From a bacterium (GTDB taxonomy: Archaea > Nanobdellota > Nanobdellia > Pacearchaeales > GW2011-AR1): 17,439 nt of DNA. Location of the stretch: positions 1 to 17,439 of the forward strand of contig JAUUWR010000009.1 of the NCBI GenBank assembly GCA_030588935.1, read 5' to 3'. Positions 1 to 6,416 of this stretch are shown piece by piece. How positions within the stretch are numbered: position 1 is the first letter of the stretch; each line of letters opens with the position of its first letter. The notes beneath the pieces are model-generated. The model ran no database searches. It saw nothing but the letters and a program-made list of their open reading frames with translations, and was not told where the DNA came from. A program made the translations under genes and the position numbers.

Positions 1-115
1 TTGTTATTTTATTTTAACTTATATCTTATAAAATATTAAGCTTGGTTGATGAGTTCTCTTGTGTGCTCTTTTGTTTGCTTAAGCCCAACTACCCCTTAAC
101 TTTCTAAGAAGTAGT
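1..115 (-). promoter_or_regulatory. Leader element copy 1, for a gene off the left edge
   Basis: Read on the minus strand, this stretch contains GGGGTAGTT, then GCTTAAGC, then ACTCATCAACCAAGCTTAA and ATATTTTATAAGATATAAG, in the order seen in the other leader copies of this window (TTAAGC, ACTCATC, CTTAA, ATTCATAGAGAT). AACTACTTC can pair with GGGGTAGTT (9 bp with two G-U pairs). The gene served lies beyond position 1. In many archaea nusG follows secE, so nusG is the natural guess, but it is not visible. The spacing between TTAAGC and ACTCATC is longer than in other copies, making this the most diverged member. Confidence 0.5.
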
Positions 116-154
116 TAGTTATAATTAAAAATTAGGGTTTATAAATTTATTGTA

Positions 155-325
155 TTATAACCCAATATAACCCATAACAATAGCAATCACAAAACCAAGT
201 AATCCAATTAAACTAAGTCCGAGAGCAGAAACTTTTGCAACTGTTATGAATTCTGTTTTGCCTGGTTTTTTTAGGAGTTTCCAGACTCTTAAGCATTGGC
301 TTGTGAATGATTTTAAGTTGAACAT
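155..325 (-). CDS. secE: Preprotein translocase subunit SecE (Sec61 gamma)
   Basis: A 56-residue protein read by eye on the minus strand, from ATG at 325 to TAA at 155. It has an amphipathic N-terminal helix (SFTSQCLRVWKLLKKPGKTE), the classic SecE pattern of a basic helix followed by KPxxxEF, and then one hydrophobic membrane span (about residues 29-54, rich in G, L, I and V) ending at YIGL. SecE clamps the SecY channel at the membrane. The length matches archaeal Sec61-gamma proteins (55-65 aa). It lies downstream of ftsZ on the same strand, as in many archaeal ftsZ-secE-nusG clusters, but has its own promoter and long leader (383-505), so it can be transcribed separately. Confidence 0.88.
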   Translation of the reverse strand: MFNLKSFTSQCLRVWKLLKKPGKTEFITVAKVSALGLSLIGLLGFVIAIVMGYIGL

Positions 326-382
326 TTTTGATTTGTTTTATGGAAAAATTAAGAGCCTTCGGACAACTTAATTTTTCTTTTT

Positions 383-505
383 TATCTATATCTCTATAAA
401 TTTTTAAGTTATGCAGATGGATAGCTTAAGCTTCTCTTCTAAATAAATTAATATTTCATATATTATTAGTTTATAATATAAGCGAGCGAATGAAATAAGC
501 GAGCC
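383..505 (-). promoter_or_regulatory. Promoter and conserved leader upstream of secE (copy 2)
   Basis: Read on the minus strand, it starts with a 25-nt GC-richer box (GGCTCGCT...TTCGCTCGC, 481-505), then a TATA-like TATATTATAAACTAATAAT, AATATTAA, GCTTAAGC, CATCTGCATAACTTAA and TTTATAGAGATATAGAT. Each block has a counterpart in copies 3-7. About 60 further transcribed bases separate the last block from the secE ATG. Which part is promoter and which is RNA leader is inferred from the TATA spacing. Confidence 0.65.
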
Positions 506-546
506 AATATATAATTATTGATAAATAGAATAAGAGGTTTTTAAAT

Positions 547-840
547 TTACTCTTCCTTTCCAATCATATAAGTAATATTTCCTAATCTTAAAGAACAAAC
601 CCCTCTAAAATCCAGTTGTTCTAATTTTGCTGTTGGCTCACCTATAGCTACAATTTTTTCTATATTTACTGTGTTAGAAATTTTGATTTCAACAACCTCC
701 CAAACATCATTAGGAGACATACTTACATGTATAACACAATTTGTTGGTCTAAAAACATAAGCTCCCATAAATCTATCAACATATTTTTCTAGAATTTTCT
801 TTTCAGCGTCTGTTTTACTATTATAACATATAGTAACCAT
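547..840 (-). CDS. Small conserved-looking unknown protein, co-transcribed with ftsZ
   Basis: A 97-residue soluble protein that I do not recognise. No signal peptide or membrane span is visible. The composition alternates beta-like segments (CVIHVSM, VWEVVEIKIS) with a helical N-terminus containing a KK-x-LEKYVDRF stretch. Its ATG lies only 2 nt after the ftsZ stop codon, so translation is probably coupled in a two-gene operon, which suggests but does not prove a link to division. It separates ftsZ from secE, where many archaea have nothing. Nothing in the sequence assigns a reaction. Confidence 0.75.
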   Translation of the reverse strand: MVTICYNSKTDAEKKILEKYVDRFMGAYVFRPTNCVIHVSMSPNDVWEVVEIKISNTVNIEKIVAIGEPTAKLEQLDFRGVCSLRLGNITYMIGKEE

Positions 841-842
841 GT

Positions 843-2123
843 TTACTCCAAAAACTCAATCCCCAGTTCATCAGAAATCTCTGTTTTTTCTCTTATTTCC
901 TTAGTTGATTCTGTTCCCATAATCTGAGGGCTTTTGACTCCTGTTATAATAATCATGACTCTAATTGTTTTTTCCATTTCTGGGCTTAGCTGGGCTCCCC
1001 AGATTAATTTAGCTTCTGGGCTTAATTTTTCTCCTACTGCTGCAATTATTTCCTTTGATTCATCTAAACTCATATCAGTCCCTCCAATGATATTAACTAA
1101 GGCTCCCATGGCATTTGAAATATCGACGTCAAGAAGAGGGTTAGAAAGTGCTTTTTCTACTGCTTCTTCTGCTCTTTTAGCAGAATCAGATTCTCCCATG
1201 CCTATTAATGAAACTCCTCCGTTTGTCATAATCGCCTTAATATCTGCAAAATCAAGATTTACCAAGCCGGATTTTGTTACAAGTTCAGTTACTCCTTTAA
1301 CTGCATTTGTTAAGATTTCATCTGCAACTCTGAATGCAGTTTGCAAAGGCAATTCTGGAGCAATTTCTAATAATTTGTCGTTTGGAATGACAATTAAAGT
1401 ATCTACTACTGATTCTAATCTTTCCAAGCCATATTCTGCATTTTCAATTCTTTTTCTTCCTTCTATTGTGAAGGGCAAGGTAACTACCCCAATTGTTAAT
1501 GCTCCTTGTTTTTTTGCAAGTTCTGCAATTATAGGGGTTGCTCCGGTTCCTGTTCCACCACCCAACCCGCAAGTAACAAAAACCATGTCTGCTCCTGTTA
1601 ACCTTTTTTTAATGTCTTGTTCTGATTCATGGGCAGCTTCTTCGCCAACTTGTGGATTGCTTCCTGAACCCAACCCCATTGTTAATTCTTTTCCAATTAA
1701 TAATTTATAATCTGCGTTTGTGTAAAGAAGGTCTTGAGCATCAGTATTTATAGTAATAAATTCTCCACCCTTGATTCCAATTTCCCTCATCCTGCTTACT
1801 GTATTTCCTCCGCCTCCTCCAATCCCAAAAACCTTAACTTTTGACTGTTGTTTTTTAATTAACTCTTCTAATTCCCTGTCTATTTCAGAAACCTCTGGAT
1901 TAATATCTATTATGCTTGCGGTTTCCTGAGTTTTCTGAGGTGGTTGAACTTTTCTCAGAGAATCAGTTATGGGGGTATCAGATGCAGAAAAATCACGGGG
2001 CGTGTCTGAAGAAAAATCACGAGTATCAGGTGAAAAATCAGATTCAGAACTTGGAGAAAATTCAGATGTTGAGAACTCTTCTCTTCTGTTTAAATCCTCA
2101 TCTCTTTCAAATTCCTCTTCCAT
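843..2123 (-). CDS. ftsZ: Cell division GTPase FtsZ
   Basis: A tubulin-family GTPase that polymerises into the division ring. The 426-residue product shows the N-terminal nucleotide-binding loop KVFGIGGGGGNTV (about residue 97), the tubulin signature GGGTGTG (188-194), the downstream catalytic-loop region LVNLDFADIK, and a C-terminal tail ending ELGIEFLE. The first ~50 residues form an acidic, Ser/Phe-rich disordered tail with repeated EFS, DFS and RDFS units before the fold begins near residue 80, longer than in typical FtsZ. The start at 2123 is favoured because a TATA-like box sits about 26 nt upstream (leaderless). It heads an operon with the 97-residue gene. The DGR reverse transcriptase ends 74 nt upstream on the same strand. 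Confidence 0.97.
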   Translation of the reverse strand: MEEEFERDEDLNRREEFSTSEFSPSSESDFSPDTRDFSSDTPRDFSASDTPITDSLRKVQPPQKTQETASIIDINPEVSEIDRELEELIKKQQSKVKVFGIGGGGGNTVSRMREIGIKGGEFITINTDAQDLLYTNADYKLLIGKELTMGLGSGSNPQVGEEAAHESEQDIKKRLTGADMVFVTCGLGGGTGTGATPIIAELAKKQGALTIGVVTLPFTIEGRKRIENAEYGLERLESVVDTLIVIPNDKLLEIAPELPLQTAFRVADEILTNAVKGVTELVTKSGLVNLDFADIKAIMTNGGVSLIGMGESDSAKRAEEAVEKALSNPLLDVDISNAMGALVNIIGGTDMSLDESKEIIAAVGEKLSPEAKLIWGAQLSPEMEKTIRVMIIITGVKSPQIMGTESTKEIREKTEISDELGIEFLE

Positions 2124-2141
2124 TAATGCAGAAGTTGGTTT

Positions 2142-2156
2142 TGATATTTAAATATT
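2142..2156 (-). promoter_or_regulatory. ftsZ promoter (TATA box)
   Basis: Minus-strand AATATTTAAATATC is centred about 26 nt before the ftsZ ATG, which fits an archaeal TATA box driving a leaderless transcript. It means ftsZ need not depend on read-through from the DGR. Confidence 0.5.
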
Positions 2157-2197
2157 GTTGCGTTTTTATGGTTGCTTTGGAGTGTATGTTTGGAAGA

Positions 2198-3586
2198 TTA
2201 TTTGGATTTAATGTTTGCTAAAACACATGCTATTTCGTCATAAGTTATTGAATTATCTTTTAATCTTTTTTTAATATTTCTTAATTTATCTTTTTTACTA
2301 TAAACCTTATAGATTATTTTAAAAAATTTGCTTTTGGATAAAACTTCTAAAATAAATAATTGATTATGTTCTATTAAATTAGCCAAATGTGCCCAAACAG
2401 TTGATTCTTTAATTAATCTTTTTTTAGCGATTTCTTTAATACTAAATCCTTTTCTATAAAGAAAAAGAGTTTTCTGAACACTAAATTTAAATTCACTCTC
2501 CTTAATTTTAACTGAGAAATTTCTATATTTTTTCCAGTTGTTAATCTTTATATTATTTGAAGGAAATAATTTGTTAAATAATTTTATAACATGTCTTCTA
2601 TATTTGTACGTATTAGCATGAGAAGCATAAGCTAACCAGCCTTCAAGAGATTCTACTGCTTTTTCTCTACTTATAACTCCCTCTTTAAATAAAATATTTA
2701 ATTGATTAAATTTTCTTTCAAAATTTATAAGATTACTTTTTCTAATTAATTTGTGATAAAAGAAAACTCTAAATCCTAGGAAAACTATCCCTTGTCCTAA
2801 AAGCAAAATTCTTGATTTATTTGGATGGAGTTCAATCTTTAATTTTCTTTTTAGGAATTCATTAATTTGTTTCTTCCATTTTTTAAGTTGTTTTTTAGAA
2901 TTATGAAGAATAACAAAATCATCGACATATCTAATATAGTATTTGGCCTTGAGTTTATGTTTAACAAAGAAATCTAATTCATGTAAGTAGAGATTAGCAA
3001 AAAATTGGCTTGTTAGATTGCCAAGAGGCATGCCTTTTTCTGTGGAAGGTGCTTCGCCCCCCCCCCGATAATTTCCAAGAATAGTTTGAATAAGCCAGAT
3101 AAGTTTTTCGTCTTTTATTTTTCTTTGAATAATATTCGACAAGATCTTATGATCAACTTCTTCAAAATAATGTTTTATATCTGCTTTAAGAACAAAACAA
3201 GCTCTTGTATTATTTTTAGACACTTTTCTTTTGAATTTATCAAACCTTTCTAATGCTTTGTGGGTGCCTTTTCCTATTTGATTAGCGTGAGAATCAAAAA
3301 TAAATGATTTCTCAAATTTATTTCCAATACCCAAAATAATAAGATGATGCATAATCCTGTCTCTAAAAGAAGATTTTGAAATTTTACGAGTTTTAGGGTC
3401 TCGTAAAATAAATGTTTTTAATTTGTATGTTTTATAAGTTTGGTTTAGAAGTTCTTTTCTTAATTTGATTAAGTTTTCCTTAAGATTTTTCTCAAATCTT
3501 TTGACATATCTTCTCTTTGTTTTACCTTTCCTTGCTTTTTTATAAGCAAGAAATAAATTTTCATAAGAACATAAGTGTTCATACAT
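2198..3586 (-). CDS. DGR reverse transcriptase with C-terminal HTH_40-like domain
   Basis: An error-prone reverse transcriptase that would copy the TR transcript. Numbered from the ATG at 3586 (462 aa), it shows the N-terminal NLFLAYKKARKGK block, motif A LKADIKHYF (Asp near 136), GNLTSQ at 189-194 (DGR type, unlike the QG..SP of group II introns) and the catalytic YVDD at 220-223. The C-terminal part (about 368-461) reads like an HTH_40 domain, as found at the end of RecQ-type helicases: GFSIKEIAKKRLIKESTVWAHL, then ITYDEIACVLANIK (halves given separately). It could bind nucleic acid in place of the missing Avd. The ATG was chosen over the upstream TTG (3607) because the family usually begins there and AGGA precedes it. 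A G10 run codes RGGG near residue 175. Confidence 0.94.
   Translation of the reverse strand: MYEHLCSYENLFLAYKKARKGKTKRRYVKRFEKNLKENLIKLRKELLNQTYKTYKLKTFILRDPKTRKISKSSFRDRIMHHLIILGIGNKFEKSFIFDSHANQIGKGTHKALERFDKFKRKVSKNNTRACFVLKADIKHYFEEVDHKILSNIIQRKIKDEKLIWLIQTILGNYRGGGEAPSTEKGMPLGNLTSQFFANLYLHELDFFVKHKLKAKYYIRYVDDFVILHNSKKQLKKWKKQINEFLKRKLKIELHPNKSRILLLGQGIVFLGFRVFFYHKLIRKSNLINFERKFNQLNILFKEGVISREKAVESLEGWLAYASHANTYKYRRHVIKLFNKLFPSNNIKINNWKKYRNFSVKIKESEFKFSVQKTLFLYRKGFSIKEIAKKRLIKESTVWAHLANLIEHNQLFILEVLSKSKFFKIIYKVYSKKDKLRNIKKRLKDNSITYDEIACVLANIKSK
3057..3066 (-). repeat. G10 homopolymer tract inside the RT gene
   Basis: Ten consecutive G on the coding strand (C on the plus strand) encode R-G-G-G just before the GMPLGNLTSQ block. 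The frame is intact at this length. A one-base slip would truncate the RT before its YVDD catalytic motif. Such a tract is striking in so AT-rich a gene. Confidence 0.9.
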
Positions 3587-3618
3587 TTTCTTAAATCCTA
3601 GTAGCAAGCTAAGTTATT

Positions 3619-3702
3619 CAACGAGGCGCCCATTATCATTATCAAGATTGTTCCTGCCATTAGCATTAGACCTGTTCTCGAACCTATTGACGCACCACGC
3701 CC
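3619..3702 (-). repeat. DGR template repeat (TR)
   Basis: An 84-nt template lying between target gene 1 and the RT. On the minus strand, in the frame of the targets, it reads A-W-C-V-N-R-F-E-N-R-S-N-A-N-G-R-N-N-L, then D-N-D-N-G-R-L-V, rich in AAY and AGG codons. This is the usual DGR design: AAY codons can become many residues, and never a stop, when A is substituted. It contains 22 adenines. Beyond the repeat, TR continues GAATAAC while both VRs continue GTTTAGC, as expected for the difference between the template-side and initiation-side copies. TR ends about 33 nt before the RT ATG. Confidence 0.95.
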
Positions 3703-3728
3703 GGAAACTAGCTCTTTCACTTTTAACA

Positions 3729-3746
3729 TTAGCTAATATCAGCTAA
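3729..3746 (-). other. Small hairpin just 5' of TR
   Basis: TTAGCT and AGCTAA form a 6-bp stem around a 6-nt loop, about 27 nt before TR in the transcript. Sequences flanking TR are known to be needed in the phage BPP-1 DGR RNA, so this may be part of the RT-binding RNA. That role is inferred. Confidence 0.5.
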
Positions 3747-3818
3747 ATGTTTTTCACCATCCTTTCTCGTAAGTCAGGATTGTATTTTATAACAACAAAG
3801 TTGCCATAGTAAAAGAGC

Positions 3819-3864
3819 ATGTAACCTAGCTTACTTCGTAAAAACGGTTTGCTAGGACTTACAT
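3819..3864 (-). other. Long hairpin in the DGR spacer RNA
   Basis: On the minus strand ATGTAA-GT-CCTAGC pairs with GCTAGG-TTACAT: 12 bp with a 2-nt bulge, around a 20-nt loop that itself holds CGT/ACG. It lies in the ~190-nt non-coding stretch between target gene 1 and TR, which holds no gene. This is a candidate structured element of the DGR RNA, or possibly the end signal of the target mRNA. Confidence 0.55.
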
Positions 3865-3903
3865 TTTTAATAATCAAAGTATAAAAATATTTGTGAGATG
3901 GAA

Positions 3904-4710
3904 TTAGAGTTTTTCCCTTAATCGTATAAAAGGTCTTAATACTTCAGAAGTAAGAACTCCTTCCAATCTTTTTGCTGTACTATCAAAAGCTTGCAAATCT
4001 TCCATAGTATAGGTTTTTATATTTGAAGCACCCTTGCTCGACGCACCTAGCACCTCTGGTGCTAAACCAACGAGGCGCCCAACATCACCATCAAGAATGC
4101 CCCCGCCATAAGCAATAGACCCGCCCCCGAACCCACAGACGCACCACGCCCTCATTTCAGGAACATCTCCACTAGTAGAACTAGTGTAAATACCCATTGC
4201 AGGATCATATTCAAATCTTTGTTTGCCTTCTGCAAAGATATAATCAACATAATCATTTAAAAGAACCTGATCTCTTGCTAATACTTTCCATACAGGATGA
4301 GATTTAGCATCTGCTTTTGAAAGTGAACTTCCTGTTTTTCCAATTTTATCTTTTTTAAATTCTTCTCCTTGTAAACCATTATAAATATCTTCTGCTAAAA
4401 TTAAAGCTCCTCCATTTAGCTTACTTTTAGGATTTATTTCTCTTAAATGCTGAGAATCTAAAACAACTTTTACCCTGCCATCAGGATGATAAACAATAGC
4501 ATCTCCTGTATCAAAATAATTGTCTATCCATGAAGATTTTACATCTTTTTCTGCATTTCTAACATCTAACCTTCTTTGCATTAATATAGCTACATTTATA
4601 GGAATCCTTCCATCTGCTATTAATTTGGGCATCTGCTCTGTATTTGGCGCAGTTCCTTTTTCTGGAAATGTTTTGTATGGTTGTTTTGTTGTGTTTAATT
4701 TTAATGTCAT
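3904..4710 (-). CDS. DGR target protein 1 (variable C-type-lectin-like domain)
   Basis: A 268-residue protein with a DGR-diversified segment at about residues 187-214 (AWCVCGFGGGSIAYGGGILD and on to GRLV), followed by a fixed ~54-residue tail beginning GLAPEVLG. The AWCV...GRLVGLAPE pattern resembles the C-type-lectin/FGE-like fold used by many DGR targets. The N-terminal half shares blocks with target 2: MPKL...G.IP...A.LMQ.RL, YFDTGD.IVY and W.VLAR. No signal peptide or membrane span is visible, so it probably acts inside the cell on an unknown ligand. Its ATG overlaps the stop of target 2 (ATGA), indicating coupled translation. The variable segment is unusually Gly-rich because most adenine changes were A to G. 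Confidence 0.88.
   Translation of the reverse strand: MTLKLNTTKQPYKTFPEKGTAPNTEQMPKLIADGRIPINVAILMQRRLDVRNAEKDVKSSWIDNYFDTGDAIVYHPDGRVKVVLDSQHLREINPKSKLNGGALILAEDIYNGLQGEEFKKDKIGKTGSSLSKADAKSHPVWKVLARDQVLLNDYVDYIFAEGKQRFEYDPAMGIYTSSTSGDVPEMRAWCVCGFGGGSIAYGGGILDGDVGRLVGLAPEVLGASSKGASNIKTYTMEDLQAFDSTAKRLEGVLTSEVLRPFIRLREKL
4048..4064 (-). other. DGR hairpin downstream of VR1
   Basis: TAGCACC-AGA-GGTGCTA is a perfect 7-bp stem with a 3-nt loop, beginning 3 nt after the end of VR1 and lying inside the coding sequence for LAPEVLG. The Bordetella phage DGR needs a comparable hairpin/cruciform just after its VR for efficient retrohoming. Here position and conservation at both VRs suggest the same job. 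Confidence 0.75.
4068..4151 (-). repeat. Variable repeat VR1
   Basis: An 84-nt copy of TR inside target gene 1. All 17 differences lie at template adenines (12 to G, 5 to T, none to C by my count); every other base is identical. The 3' end GGGCGCCTCGTTG is adenine-free and fixed, as expected for the initiation-of-mutagenic-homing side. Confidence 0.95.
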
Positions 4711-5555
4711 TTTATTCTTTTATGAATTTGATAACCTTTCTGCTCAAAAATATTGCTTAATCTCCTTATTTGGTTTGGAGCAAAATCATTTGTATTTCCT
4801 GATTCTCCTAAAATCTCTTCAATAGAGTAAACTTTAGCTTTTCCAATATTTTTGTCTGGCGCGCCAAGCACCTCTGGTGCTAAACCAACGAGGCGCCCAT
4901 CATCATCATCAAGATTGAGCCATCCATAAGCATCAGACCTGTCCTCGAACCAACTGACGCACCACGCCTTAAGAGTTGTTTTATCTTTTAATGAATTCCC
5001 AATATAAAGAGCCATATTTTTTTGGTTTCTTGTTCTTGATACAACTTCTTTAAAATATTCTCTTAATAGATTTTTATCTTTTGCAAATTCAGAAGGAACT
5101 TCATCAGGATGTCTTGCTAAAATTCTCCAAGTTAATTCATTTAATACTTTATCTTTTGTTAAATAAGTTTCAGTAGTAATTCTTTTTCTAGGAACTTTTA
5201 TTAAACCTTTTCTTCCTAATTCTCTTACTTGCTCAACAACAGCACCGTAATTTGATGCAAGATTATCAGGTTTAATAAGCTCCAAAGCTTTTCTTCCATT
5301 TTTAGTGATTCTTCCTTTATTATTAATTGTTAAAAGAATATAAATGTCCTCACTATTCCTTTTGGGATAAACAATTAAATCAGAAGTATCAAAATACTTA
5401 TTCCACAAATCAGGAAAATTATTTCCATTTGTTAATCTTTCCTGCATAAGTCTGGCTGCAGACATAGGAACTTCTCCAACTTTTAAAAGCTCAGGCATTT
5501 TATCAACATTTCTACCATAATGCTCATTCATTCCTTTTGGTAAATTTAATGTCAT
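4707..5555 (-). CDS. DGR target protein 2 (variable C-type-lectin-like domain)
   Basis: A 282-residue paralogue of target 1 and the first gene of the cassette. The variable segment is at about residues 196-223 (AWCVSWFEDRSDAYGWLNLD, then DDDGRLV), followed by GLAPEVLG and a ~58-residue tail. N-terminal blocks shared with target 1 are MPEL...G.VPM..A.LMQERL, KYFDTSDLIVYP and WRILAR. A middle stretch (about 90-145) rich in Lys/Arg (NNKGRITKNGRKALELIKPD) resembles a small helix-turn-helix-like insert, but this is uncertain. No export signal is visible. A TATA-like box sits about 28 nt upstream of the ATG. Its stop overlaps the start of target 1. Its variable residues are mixed and aromatic/acidic, typical of a binding surface. 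Confidence 0.88.
   Translation of the reverse strand: MTLNLPKGMNEHYGRNVDKMPELLKVGEVPMSAARLMQERLTNGNNFPDLWNKYFDTSDLIVYPKRNSEDIYILLTINNKGRITKNGRKALELIKPDNLASNYGAVVEQVRELGRKGLIKVPRKRITTETYLTKDKVLNELTWRILARHPDEVPSEFAKDKNLLREYFKEVVSRTRNQKNMALYIGNSLKDKTTLKAWCVSWFEDRSDAYGWLNLDDDDGRLVGLAPEVLGAPDKNIGKAKVYSIEEILGESGNTNDFAPNQIRRLSNIFEQKGYQIHKRIK
4867..4881 (-). other. DGR hairpin downstream of VR2
   Basis: AGCACC-AGA-GGTGCT, a 6-bp stem with the same AGA loop as the hairpin after VR1 and at the same distance from the VR. Identical placement in both targets supports a functional site in target recognition, though both also encode the same LAPEVLG residues. Confidence 0.7.
4886..4968 (-). repeat. Variable repeat VR2
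   Basis: An 83-nt copy of TR inside target gene 2. Ten of 22 template adenines are changed (5 to G, 4 to T, 1 to C). One non-adenine difference, C in TR to A here (GGC to GGA, silent for Gly), breaks the rule and may be an ordinary mutation or a relic of an older TR. Confidence 0.94.
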
Positions 5556-5576
5556 CTTGATTTTTTAAGAAAACTT

Positions 5577-5588
5577 TATTTTATAAAC
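5577..5588 (-). promoter_or_regulatory. DGR promoter (TATA box before target gene 2)
   Basis: Minus-strand TTTATAAAATAAAG is centred about 28 nt before the ATG of target gene 2, consistent with a nearly leaderless transcript that would run through both targets, TR and RT. Confidence 0.5.
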
Positions 5589-5640
5589 CTTTCTATTTGT
5601 TATTACTATAAAATTAAGATTAAAAATTAATTATCTCTTC

Positions 5641-6342
5641 CTAATTTCTTATTTTGATTTCTCTTCCTCCCTCAACCTCTTTCAAACTATCCCCCGGCTT
5701 TTCAGCCTTGTCTTCTCCAACCACAAACTCAAACCCAGTCATCTCCTTAAACTTCTCAGCCATCATTTGAACTAAGGGCGTGATTTTTTTATCTTTGAAA
5801 ATAACTTTCTTATCTTTTTCATTAATTGTAAATTCAAATCTTTGTTTAAAGAAAAAGTCCTGGAGGGCGTTTATCTTTTCTTTAGTGTCTGTTATCTTCT
5901 TTGTTATTTTAAAATCATAATTAATTTCTTTTCCTGCTAATGGGTTGTTGAAGTCAACTGTGATTCTTCCTCCTGAAACAGAAAGTATTTTTGCTATGTA
6001 ATTATCCATTTGGACTGTCAGCCCTGGGACTGGATTTATGTTTTTTTCCCTGAAAGTTTTCATTGAAATAATTTTTATTAAAGAAGGGTCTCTTTTTCCA
6101 AAAGCTTGTTCTGGCTCTAAGTTAATTGAATATTTTTTATTAATTTCTTTTCCTTGTATTGCCTCGTCAAAACCTTTTAAGAGCATTCCATTACCGACAG
6201 AGACAATTAGCGGTTTGATGTCTTTGGTATTTATATCCAAGTTTATTTGTTTTGCTTCTTGTTTGTTAGTTGTATCAAATACTTTGTTGTTTGCTTTTCC
6301 TGTAAATTCTATTTCAATGAAGTCGTTTTTCTTTATTTGCAT
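5641..6342 (-). CDS. FKBP-type peptidyl-prolyl isomerase (long archaeal form)
   Basis: Catalyses cis-trans isomerisation of proline peptide bonds and acts as a cytosolic folding helper. The 233-residue product opens with KKNDFIEIEFTGK (FKBP strand with the F/Y-TGK motif) and has VGNGMLLKGFDEAIQG (catalytic FKBP core, about 48-63), EPEQAFGKRDPSLI, an inserted chaperone-flap segment (about 85-130), and VDFNNPLAGKEINYDFKI, typical of SlyD-like archaeal FKBPs. A further ~85-residue C-terminal domain is the extension seen in long archaeal FKBPs. No signal peptide. It is divergent from the next gene, sharing a ~75-nt promoter region. Confidence 0.93.
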   Translation of the reverse strand: MQIKKNDFIEIEFTGKANNKVFDTTNKQEAKQINLDINTKDIKPLIVSVGNGMLLKGFDEAIQGKEINKKYSINLEPEQAFGKRDPSLIKIISMKTFREKNINPVPGLTVQMDNYIAKILSVSGGRITVDFNNPLAGKEINYDFKITKKITDTKEKINALQDFFFKQRFEFTINEKDKKVIFKDKKITPLVQMMAEKFKEMTGFEFVVGEDKAEKPGDSLKEVEGGREIKIRN

Positions 6343-6387
6343 ACAAAAGAAAAATGCTTGGGGTTTAAAAACTTAATTATAGAAATC

Positions 6388-6400
6388 CTTATAAATATAA
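6388..6400 (+). promoter_or_regulatory. AT-rich divergent promoter region
   Basis: CTTATAAATATAA lies about 24 nt before the ATG at 6417 and could serve as its TATA box. On the other strand, overlapping TATATTTATAAGG lies about 50 nt before the FKBP start. Confidence 0.4.
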
Positions 6401-6416
6401 TTTATTAATTATAATT

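Larger units (their letters stand above)
2198..5555 (-). mobile_element. Diversity-generating retroelement (two targets, one template)
   Basis: A compact DGR cassette, in transcription order: target gene 2 with VR2, target gene 1 with VR1, structured spacer, TR, reverse transcriptase. TR (84 nt) matches VR1 at every non-adenine position and differs at 17 of its 22 adenines. VR2 differs at 10 of 22 adenines plus one C-to-A change. In known DGRs the RT copies TR RNA with errors at adenines and the cDNA replaces the VR, so this adenine-only pattern is the defining sign. No separate Avd-like gene is visible. Both target genes and the RT are open. No terminal repeats or target-site duplication were seen at the edges. 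Confidence 0.95.

Noticed and set aside
934..1710. 258-codon ORF antisense to ftsZ
   Set aside because: It is a shadow of ftsZ; the minus-strand frame has all FtsZ motifs.
2198..3586. Group II intron or retron reverse transcriptase
   Set aside because: GNLTSQ instead of QG..SP, no maturase or HNH domain, no intron structure, and clear TR/VR pairs make it a DGR RT.
3587..3607. TTG start of the RT at 3607
   Set aside because: The ATG at 3586 follows AGGA and matches the usual family N-terminus.
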